This document shows, piece by piece, positions 28,776-36,798 of a DNA stretch of 64,000 bases. The DNA is from Haematococcus lacustris (lineage: Eukaryota > Chlorophyta > Chlorophyceae > Chlamydomonadales > Haematococcaceae). The notes beneath the pieces were generated by a model. The model searched no databases. It worked only from the letters and a program-made list of their open reading frames with translations, and was not told the origin of the DNA. Both the position numbers and the translations under genes were made by a program. The stretch is from the NCBI GenBank assembly GCA_030144725.1, contig JASKMD010000029.1, forward strand, positions 14,542,280 through 14,606,279, given 5' to 3'. How positions within the stretch are numbered: position 1 is the stretch's first letter; every line of letters starts with the position of its first letter.

Positions 28776-29712
28776 TAGAGCGCGACTGGTTAAACTAACT
28801 TCCTGCTGTTTTGGGCCTTTAACGTGCTTTAACCAAATCTTTAACCATCTTAAACCAGTCTAGCCTAACACCCTGACGACCCGGAGTGCAATTGGGGTTT
28901 AGCGATAGTAAGATAAAAAAGTTGACCGTTGGCTGCACGCTTGTTGCGCCACCCGTCCGTACACATCATCAGACCAAGGCCCTACACGCAAGGCATGACA
29001 TTCCACTGTGAGCAAGCATTCCACTGTGAGCAAGCATAGACCACCATTCCACTGTGAGCAAGCATATAGGGGCCACTCACCATTAGTAGTGTCTCCATCA
29101 TGGTGGCCACCCTCCTTTGTAGGACAGCGTGGGTGTTGTTGAGGTACGTTGTCCGCAGTTGCTTAGCGCTTGGGCTGTCAACACCCAGCAGCTTGAGGGC
29201 CCTCTTCATGTGAGGGTTGTCGGCACGTGCAAAAGCTGTACCGGATGTGTAGAAGAAGAGCGCAAGTTCCTTCTTGACGTCGTCGACAACGTCGGCTGGG
29301 ACCAGGATTTCAGCTGGGTTGGGAGGTGGTGGTGCGCCAACATCTAAGGCACGCTGCAAGGCACATGCTCCGCTGTGGCTCTCTTGTGTCGTCGAAATGT
29401 TTGACACACACAACTGCAGCCCGCATAGCAGGCAGACTAGCTTGACGACCTTCTCAGTGGCATTGATGACGACTGTGTATCTATCCTTTCGCAATGTCTG
29501 TGAACGCAACAGCCTCGCTTGCAGCTGTGCCACGGTAGGATCAGGTTTTCTGCCGCGGAAAGGCTGCGTGTTTACATTGGGGTCGAAGTTAGAGGCTTCG
29601 CCCTCCATCGCGACTGCGGAGTGCGACCTGGCGGGAGTGTTAAAGATTGGTTAAACTTTTTGGCTTGGTTAAAGATGGTTAAAGATGGTTTAACATTCCG
29701 GGTCACGCTCTA
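28776..29712 (-). mobile_element. defective hAT transposon
   Basis: A 937 bp element with short inverted ends (TAGAGCGCGAC left, complement of TAGAGCGTGAC right), flanked by the 8 bp direct repeat ACGGTGGA (28768-28775 and 29713-29720). 8 bp duplications and TAGAG ends are diagnostic of hAT. Subterminal GGTTAAA/TTTAACC motifs are repeated near both ends. It contains only the first part of a transposase; a 19 bp tandem CATTCCACTGTGAGCAAG lies at 28995-29065. Confidence 0.9.
29086..29608 (-). pseudogene. hAT transposase N-terminal fragment
   Basis: Starts MEGEASNFDPN and contains a BED-like zinc pattern (CLLCGLQLC...H...C, about residues 58-80). Then comes a DUF659-like stretch (FFYTSGTAFARADNPHMKRAL, LLGVDSPSAKQLR). 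It ends at a plausible donor (CTAATG-GTGAGT). The catalytic DDE part and dimerisation domain are missing, so the copy depends on another hAT for movement. Confidence 0.7.
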
Positions 29713-29720
29713 ACGGTGGA

Positions 29721-30254
29721 AGAACCACATGTGGCGGATCAATGACGGACCCAGAAATGCAGGGCCAATGGCGGAGGAGACCTATCCTCTTCTAATCATA
29801 TCACCTCAAGCTGCCAGAGTAGACCAAATACGAGGAAGGAGTCCCGCGCGGGTCGGCGCGGCAGCGGTAGCGGGATTTGTCCCGGGTGCAGCGGCGGCGG
29901 CGGAAGATGCGGCCGGTTGGTGCCCAGCAGCGTGTTGAGCAGCGCCAGCAGGCAAAGGCGTCAGCGCAGCAACGGCGGCAAACAGAGCTTGAAGGCAGTG
30001 GGCCACCTTGCAGGACCAAATCCCCGTCCGCATCGTACATATACCCCCGTACCCCTGTACGCCTGCTGTGGCGATGTCGGCCTGCTGTGCAGTTTTGCGC
30101 CACTATACATGGTGCTAATAGAGTGTGGATGGCCACCAGTAAGTTGCTGCTACGAACAGGCCTTGTGTAGCAACCAGGTGCACGGCACATGCTCAAAGCG
30201 TGTGTTTCCATTAAGAGAATATCTGAGTGGTGAGCGGGCCACTAGCATTTGACG
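29721..30254 (+). other. upstream region of the fibrillin gene
   Basis: No recognised protein. GC-rich open frames on both strands (Arg/Gln-rich on plus) have no domain. The promoter of the fibrillin gene should lie here; I see no clear TATA box. Confidence 0.4.
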
Positions 30255-31825
30255 ATGTTAACCCGCAGCATCCCTACGCGGTTCTTCTCGCGGTACGTCA
30301 ACAGTCGAGAGCCAGACGATGCACAAGATCCGGGTCATAATTTTCCTTTGTTGGGTGCAGGCCCGAGGCGGTGCGCTCCGTGCGTGCAGCAGTCTACAAG
30401 CGCCCCGCGAACCGGAGCTCTCTTACTGCTGCCAGCTCCCAGGTATCTCTCAGGCCACTAGCTCAGGATGTGACTGAGGAGCCCAGCACCTTGGCTCTCA
30501 ACCTAGGTACACATGCATGTAACATAGAACTGATATGTCGTTGTGTTGTCCTTAGTAAGCAAGTGCAGTGAAACAGGCAGCATAACCGTAAGCGGCTGAG
30601 GAGCCAGCCCTCTTGTCCCTCACTAGGGCCTCCATTTGAGCCGGATCAGAAGTACCTACTAGGTGCCACTAGCAGCCACTAGCAGCCACTAACTAGATCC
30701 GACTCAAACAGTGTTATTGGGCTGTGTGGAGTAAACCCAGTGCACATGGCACATGAGCCCGCCTACCACCTACACTATTGCCTGACCCGAGGGCTATGAT
30801 GTAGAGTTGGCATGACAAACATGCACTAATTGTAAGCTGATGACAGCTCAAGATAGGGGGCACACACTACTGTGCCTCAGCAGGCTGCTGCTGCTTGGGT
30901 TTCCCGTGAAAAATACACGGTTGTGTGAAAATACACAAGTGCTCTGTTACAGCCTTGGTCGTAGGGCATGATAGTGACATAGAGGCTGGCCGGCTGAGGA
31001 GCCAGCCTGACACAAGCAGCTGGCCTGCTGGGTGCATCGCCTAGTGCACATATCTGACCAACTAACAGAGGACACACTTGGTGCTGCATGGCCAACAACA
31101 GCATGCCTACACACAGATTGACGTCTCAACGCCCCTGGAAGTGGAGCTGCCCCCTGCCCCAGAACAACCAGCTGAACCAACAGCTCAGCCCACGTACGAT
31201 GACTACGAGATGCCCCTGGCTGACTGCAAAGCAGCCTTGCTGGACTCCTTGTATGGCACTGAGCGTGGCTTGACTGCAAGAAGTGAGATCCGGGCCGAGA
31301 TCAACGAACTGATTGGCCAGCTAGAGGCGAAGAACCCGACACCCAACCCCACAGAGGTGGGTGGTGACCTGCATCACTAGTTAAGAAGTCACTGCCTGGT
31401 ATTTTACGATGATGATGATCTCTTGATCTCTGACCTCACATTGTCACACTTACGATGACATTGCTAGGTAGGCAAAGGGTTGCATTGTCTGACTAGGTAA
31501 CGATGCAGGTGCAGGTGTATATGCCGCCCCTTGGTGTGCTAACTGCCTCCCAGATGCTGCCTGGCTTGCCTGTCTCACCAGAGTGTGAACAGCACTTAGC
31601 GACCCACAACCTTGCCTCAGCCATTCCAGCTCAGTGCGGTGGTCACTGCCCATGGTCACTGTATGGCAGTTGAGGGTACATAGCTTCACAACAAGTGCCC
31701 CTGGCAGCAGGCACGCCAGCTCAGGGTGGTTGTTGGCAATGCTCACTGGGCGTGCAAACACCATGTGCCCATGTTTAAGGCACAGTCCTTCTCCTCATCA
31801 TCATCATCATCATCATCATCACCCT

Positions 31826-31867
<42 letters not shown>

Positions 31868-34800
31868 CAGCACACGGAATCTGCCAAACATGGCGGTGCT
31901 GCAGGCTCAGTGCATGTTGGGCACACAGTATCAGCAGCTGGAGGTAGCTGCCCATAACCCATACTGGGTTGGAGCGAGGTAGGTGTGTCCAGCTGTGTGG
32001 GTGCTGCCCATTGGTGCAGGTCCTGGAAAAGCTGGATGGGGAGTGGCGGCTGATGTACACCTCCAGCTCTGCCCTCATCACAGTGCTGGGCCTCAAGAAC
32101 CTTCCCTTTGTCACGGTTGGCGACCTGACGCAAACCATCAATGTTGCTGAGCAAACTGTGGAAAACAAGGTGTGTGGTTGCTGCTGCAGGCAATGTGTGC
32201 ATGAGCAGAGGCAGTATTGCCTGACCCAGAGGGCTATGATGTAGAGATGGCATGACGAAACATGCACTAAGCGTAAGCTGAGAACAGCTCAAGATAGGGG
32301 GCACACACTACTGTGCCCCGGCAGGCTGCTGCTGCTGCTTTGGGCTTAAGGAGGCTTGTCTCGCAGCCGCTTGTACCCTGAGCCTGGGTACTCCTTGCCC
32401 TTGGCGGGCAGCTTCCCCTGCTCTGGCCACCAGCACAGCTCCAGTGGGCGCCACCTGCTCTCCCCAATGCGCTGTATGTTCAGCGCTGCATTGCAGTCCC
32501 TGTCCAGCCACCCGCCTGGCTGTGGTGCTGGCTTGGCCTTGGCAGCCTTGGTGGGCTGGGTGGGCTCAGCTGCCTGCTCAGCCTCGGTGCGCTTGTTGCG
32601 CTTGGCTGGCGGGGGAGTGCTGGGCCCAGGCTCTGAGGCTGCTGCTGGCTGTGTGGCTCCCTGGCTGCTGCATGGGGCCTGAGGCATGGTGCGGGGGGCC
32701 ACCACCGGGCACCACATCATGCCCCGCACTGGCTGGTCACGCTGCTGGCTTCAGGCTAGGCGCACTAGGCGGAGGTCTACCTGCCCTGCTGGGGGCTTCC
32801 AGTCTGCAGGCCTGGTGGCCCTGCGCTTGTTCAGCTGCCTCTCACAGGGCTGTTGGCCATTCACCGCTGAGCTGACCCGGCTGGTGCGGTGCTCATCCAC
32901 AAGCACCACCCTGCCCCGCCGCTGGCCTGTGCCCCTGGGCCTGCACACCACCTTGCAGCAGGCACGCAGCACCACATCAGCACCCCAGCCACCCCCAGTG
33001 CCAATGCCAGCTGCTCCAAAAAAACCCACCAGCTGCTTGGAACGCCCATGGCGCTCGATGGACACCTCTGCCATGTCCTCCTCCAGCTGCAGCCATGCAC
33101 ACAAGGCACACGCACTGGGCCGCTTCCACGGAGGCATTGCGCCACTAGGCTCATACCTGCTCATACCTACTTATACCCGTGTGTCACTCACTCTCGCACC
33201 TTCAAAGGGCAAGCCTTCAAAGGACAAGCCTCCAAAGGGCACATCCAAAGAGCACCTCCAAAAGGGGCTCCATAGGCTGTGTAGCGTCAGCAGGCCAGCA
33301 TGGTACTGCCCTACCAGCTGCCCATCCCTGACAACAGCCACCAGCCAGCACCAGCCAACACTCAGTGCCAGCCACCACCAGCTGCCTAGCCACGACCATC
33401 CTTATCACCAGTATGCCAGCAGTGTGACCGGCCAGTCCAGGCCGCATGTGGGAACATCACAGCGTGCTGCCATTGCCGCTCAATACCGTGTTGTGAACAT
33501 GTCATTGCTCTGCATTTCTTACTATCAGAGCATGTATGCTCCTGGCATGGTCAGTGTTGCAGGGCCATGTGTGCACCCAGGTGCGTGAGAGGCGGTGTGT
33601 GTGAGAGGCGGTCACTACCATGCCAGCAGCCGCAGGCCCTTCAGCAGATGGTCTCAGATTTCCTTGCAGCCCAAAAACTGCGGCAGGCAATGTGGGCAGC
33701 CTTGGCCCTGTCCTGGCCTGCTTGGGTGTGCCTTGCAGTCTCCTCAACCATGGGAAGCTTGGCTGGCAGGGAAGTGTGGGGCCCAGATCTGAGCCTGCTG
33801 CCTGGGCTGCTTAGCGGGGGCCGTGCTGGGAAACTTGCTTGGCACACCAGGGCAACACAACGAGGGCGCATCAGGGTCCCTCACTGCTCCTGCATCACAA
33901 TGGCTGCTAACGTGGTCTCCTGCTGGGGGTGTCGAAGGCTGGGTACAGGGTCTGCCTGGAATCATGGGGTTGGAGGGCAACCGGGTTTGCTGCCACAGGT
34001 CCATGCATGTGCATGCTTCATGCCTCATGCCACATGCTGCATGCAGCAAGGCAGGCCCAGCAGGTCCTGCAAGGAACCTTTCTGCAGCGTGGCAGTGGCA
34101 GTGGCAGTGGCCAGCACCGTCACTGCAGGGTGCAGGTGATTGACACACAGGGCTGCTGCCGCACTGTGGCTGGGTTAGGGTTAGGTCACCAAACGAACAG
34201 TGAACACCTCCACCGCAAACATAAGCTGAGCCAGACACCACACTGCAGCTACATCAGGCATGTCAGCCCTTTGGCTAGGTCTGGCTGACACAGCAGGGCA
34301 CTTACAGACTCCAACACTCTCACTGGGGTCCTTCCAGACTCTTGGCACTGCACCCACTCTGCCTCTAGCTCTCTAGCCCCAGCAACTGACTCAGCAGACC
34401 ACAAATAGCTCCACGCTTGCCCACCTCGACATTGCAGCCATACCAGGCCGACGGTCACAATGGTGTTAGCACCATAAACAACATCGCAACGATGACTGGG
34501 ACCCTATGGTACTGCAAAAACCTGCAGCTCCAGCAGCTTCCAGCTCGCCCTGTGTGCAGGTGGTCCTGTCTGGCCCCTTGTCGCGGACAGCCCTCACCAC
34601 CAGGGCCAGCTTTGAGGTGCGCAGCCCCAAGCGCCTGCAGCTGAAACTAGAGCGAGGCAGCATTGCCACGCCGGAGCTGCTGAGCGATGTGGAGATCCCT
34701 TCGTCCATCAGCCTGCTGGGCCAAGCGGTTGATCTGACCCAGGTGTGAGGGTGTCTGGGTTGCTGCTGAAGCAGGGGCAGCATAGCAGTTTTTTGGCAAC

Positions 34801-35369
34801 AGGGCGTTTGTGGAGGGCAGCAGGTCGGCTGGAAGGGGCAGCAGGTTGGCTGGAAGGGGCGGCTGAGCGGCCGTATGGGGCAGCATGACCCAAAGACAAG
34901 AGGAGCATGGCTGGGCTGTGGTGTGGTGTTGACCCATGGGATGGAGGAGGTGCCCCGCTCTGTGTAATGGAGACTGCCCCACCCTTTCTCCTGATATGGG
35001 CCAGTCACCACTTTGGTCAGGCAGCCGTGGTGGCTGACCTCTGACCAAGTCACACTGAGCAAGAGGCAAAGGGCTAGCACCAGCAGCAGTGCAGAGCACA
35101 GTCGTGGCGACTTTGTCACACTGCATTGCCACGTGCGGTGCGGTGTCTGGCTGCAGCTGAAGGACGCCCTGGTGCCTCTGAGCAACTCGCTGCAGGGCGT
35201 GGTGAGCCAGGTGAACAGCGTGATCAACTCCACCGCGGGCCCTGCCGGACTCAGCGTGCCATTGCAGGGTGAGAATGCTCAGACGTGGCAGCTGACCACC
35301 TACGCCGACGATGATCTAAGGATCACCCGGGGGGATGGTGGGAGTGTGTTTGTGTACTGCAGGGCCTGA
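30255..35369 (+). CDS. plastid lipid-associated protein / fibrillin (PAP domain)
   Basis: Exons by my reading: 30255-30292, 30361-30506 (5' details tentative), ~31069-31356, 32020-32169, 34560-34742 and 35157-35369. The first two encode an Arg/Ser-rich leader with few acidic residues, typical of a chloroplast transit peptide. The body has [47 protein letters not shown], a central block ([19 protein letters not shown]) and the diagnostic ending [19 protein letters not shown]. The last four exons join in phase 0. The second-to-third exon join is out of phase, so a small exon may be missed. Fibrillins bind lipids at plastoglobules and thylakoids. Introns host an ORF-less Fanzor element and antisense Fanzor 2. 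Confidence 0.9.
30606..30946 (-). mobile_element. ORF-less Fanzor mini-element
   Basis: Read on the minus strand. 30946-30897 is identical over 50 bases to 50142-50191, just upstream of the Fanzor 4 start. It is followed without any ORF by ~128 bp (30895-30768) matching the 3' flank of Fanzor 2, then a block ending GTGAGGGACAAGAGGGCT (30606) that recurs at 5.2 and 35.8 kb. This is the structure of an internal deletion derivative that keeps both element ends. The junction has CCCAAG microhomology. AGCTG-TCAT-CAGCT (30848-30835) forms a hairpin. It lies in a fibrillin intron. Confidence 0.7.
31794..31865 (+). repeat. (TCA)n and (GCA)n microsatellites
   Basis: About nine TCA units followed by about eighteen GCA units in a fibrillin intron. 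Poly-Asp and poly-Ala/Gln readings on either strand are composition artefacts. Confidence 0.95.
32213..32345 (-). ncRNA. Fanzor 2 3' flank with hairpin (candidate guide-RNA scaffold)
   Basis: Immediately after the Fanzor 2 stop. It matches 30768-30895 with roughly 85-90% identity by eye. It contains GGGGCACAGTAGTGTGTGCCCCC, itself able to pair (GGGGCACA with TGTGCCCC), and AGCTG-TTCT-CAGCT (32289-32276). Both stems are kept in the ORF-less copy, with a different loop in the second. A structured RNA covering the element's 3' end is expected for Fanzor. Confidence 0.45.
32346..33093 (-). pseudogene. Fanzor 2, RuvC-II to C-terminus, one TGA
   Basis: Starts at an acceptor (ATGGCTGCAG) with [33 protein letters not shown], then [12 protein letters not shown] (RuvC-II Glu) and [20 protein letters not shown] at 32751-32753 stands where Trp is expected. 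The same frame continues through [16 protein letters not shown], a Pro/Lys/Ala linker, [20 protein letters not shown] (RuvC-III Asp) and [17 protein letters not shown] before TAA. The RuvC-I exon was not found. It is antisense within a fibrillin intron between 32169 and 34560. Confidence 0.85.
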
Positions 35370-36138
35370 GGGGCTACAGGTGGGCGCACACCGCCTAGGT
35401 TGGGTGGTGCATGCGTTGCATGGCATCTGGATGTCAAGGTGTTCACGACAACATGATATGACTGAGAGTGGTGTTGGCATGAGCCGACAGTGATGGGGTG
35501 AGGAGTGGAAGACGACGTGGAGGAGCCACAAATGTGTGCCAGGCTTTGGCCGGTGTGGTCCAGGTGCATGAGGTAGGGTGACGACGGGTCAAGGCTGTTT
35601 CGATTTGTCCCTGCACAGCTGGGAAGGACAGTGGCTATCTTTTTTCAAATGCTGCAATGAAGCCGTTGCTGTCTGGATTCGTTGCAAGTGGCTGGCTGGG
35701 AGTTGAGCCAAGGAGACTGGGCTGGGCTGCATGGGCTGGGCTGGGCTGGGCTCGCTGGGCTGCTTTGGCAGGAGCTGGGCTGCTTTTGATCCGGCTCAAA
35801 TGGAGGCCCTAGTGAGGGACAAGAGGGCTGCTTTGGTAGGGGGATAGAACTGGTCAGGAAGAGGTTGGCTAACCACAAGCACAGGTGAAGGCCAGAGCGT
35901 CGTCCAGAAGTGCGGCCAGACCCAACAAAACTTATTCAACAAGGAACAATATGTTGGACTGTGGGTAATCTCACTCAGCTACTACAAACAAGTTGTAGAA
36001 TCCTCGGTCGCACCCTTGATGATTGCAGCCCCCACACCGGTGGCACTCCTTCCTGGGGCTAATCCCCCTTGACCACTGGGCACCTCACCAAAACTAACAG
36101 CTTAATGCTCTGTAAGGCTAACAGCCTGTGTAAACATG
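35370..36138. other. intergenic between fibrillin and Fanzor 3
   Basis: No gene recognised. 35787-35831 is an isolated 45 bp copy of the Fanzor right terminus (GGCTCAAATGGAGGCC...GAGGGACAAGAGGGCT). A CTGGGCTGGG tandem lies at about 35715-35760. The segment near 36120 is the presumed 3' flank of Fanzor 3. Confidence 0.5.
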
Positions 36139-36376
36139 CTAGGCCCTATGCATTGTTGCGGGCCCGGCCATCAATATCCCGGCGGTACTCTGCAGCCCGG
36201 TGCAACCGTTGCTTGACCTTTGGCAGCCGGTCATTGACCCGCTTGTAGCCCTGCTGGTACTCCTTGCCAATGGGGGCAGAGCCTCAAGGTCATCCCATTG
36301 ACACAACTCTATGGGGCGCTGCCCGCTCTCCCCAATGCGCTGCAAGTTCAGGCACCCATTGGTGTCCCGGTCCAGC
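36139..36376 (-). pseudogene. Fanzor 3, C-terminal part (split by gypsy B)
   Basis: The minus strand reads LDRDTNGCLNLQRIGESGQ, RPIELCQWDD and a frame-shifted basic tail (GKEY..GYKRVNDRLPK), homologous to the end of Fanzor 2. It carries the RuvC-III catalytic Asp. The motif starts exactly at the gypsy B target site: the codons before LDRD lie at 49195-49470 on the other side of the element. The frame breaks after DDLEALPP, so this copy was probably already decaying. Confidence 0.85.
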
Positions 36377-36613
36377 TGTAGCGTTCCGGTTCTGCACTAA
36401 GCAGTCGGCCGCTAGTGTCACTGACGAAGTGTGATACAGCCAGGTTAAATGGTGGGCTGTATTGCCTGCCCACCATTCGGGTTCGATCCCCGGGGGCCGT
36501 TCTATGTCCTGGCCTGGTTACGCTGAGACAGTCTGACACCTGTAACAGCTTCTAGCGTTGCATGGCGCTCACACGTTGAAAAGATTTAAGGCGCGCTCTT
36601 CCTGAACGCTACA
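36377..36613 (+). repeat. 5' LTR of gypsy B (237 bp)
   Basis: Perfect 7 bp terminal inverted repeat TGTAGCG/CGCTACA. It contains TCGGGTTCGATCCCCGG (about 36476-36493), a tRNA T-arm/B-box-like stem-loop, preceded by CAGCCAGGTTAAATGGTGG, which faintly recalls a D-arm/A-box. Confidence 0.95.
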
Positions 36614-36614
36614 T

Positions 36615-36630
36615 TGGTTTCCGACCGATG
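36615..36630 (+). other. primer-binding site of gypsy B
   Basis: TGGTTTCCGACCGATG starts one base after the 5' LTR. TGG complements the CCA of a tRNA 3' end. The tRNA species is not identified. The site overlaps the first ATG of gag (36628). Confidence 0.65.
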
Positions 36631-36798
36631 TTGACTCTCAGCGCCGCAGACATGACAGACGGTACTCCTACTGGAGAGACACCTGGCGCCGGCACACACA
36701 CCGACCCAGAAAACTTCAGAGGTCTGCTAGCACTAGCTCGCACTGACCCCAACTTCCGCAGAGACCTGCAGGCAGCTCTGAACCCTGCGGGAACTTCT
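36628..36798 (+). pseudogene. gypsy B gag, N-terminal part
   Basis: Begins MLTLSAADMTDG with a Thr/Gly/Pro leader, then FRGLLALARTDPNFRRDLQ. It is interrupted after ALNPAGTS by a DNA transposon. Skipping the insertion with one TTCT target copy continues in frame as ANHSRPGTG at 39773. The frame match confirms that the interrupting element is a clean later insertion. Confidence 0.8.

Noticed and set aside
31743..32304. Minus-strand frames with poly-Asp or poly-Cys
   Set aside because: Readings of the (TCA)n/(GCA)n microsatellites and the antisense of a fibrillin exon.
34466..35233. Minus-strand frame across the last fibrillin exons
   Set aside because: Antisense shadow of exons with clear fibrillin motifs and splice sites on the plus strand.
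36470..36500. tRNA gene in the gypsy B LTR (also 4048-4065 and 49062-49080)
   Set aside because: Only a T-arm/B-box is present; no complementary acceptor stem or anticodon arm could be assembled.
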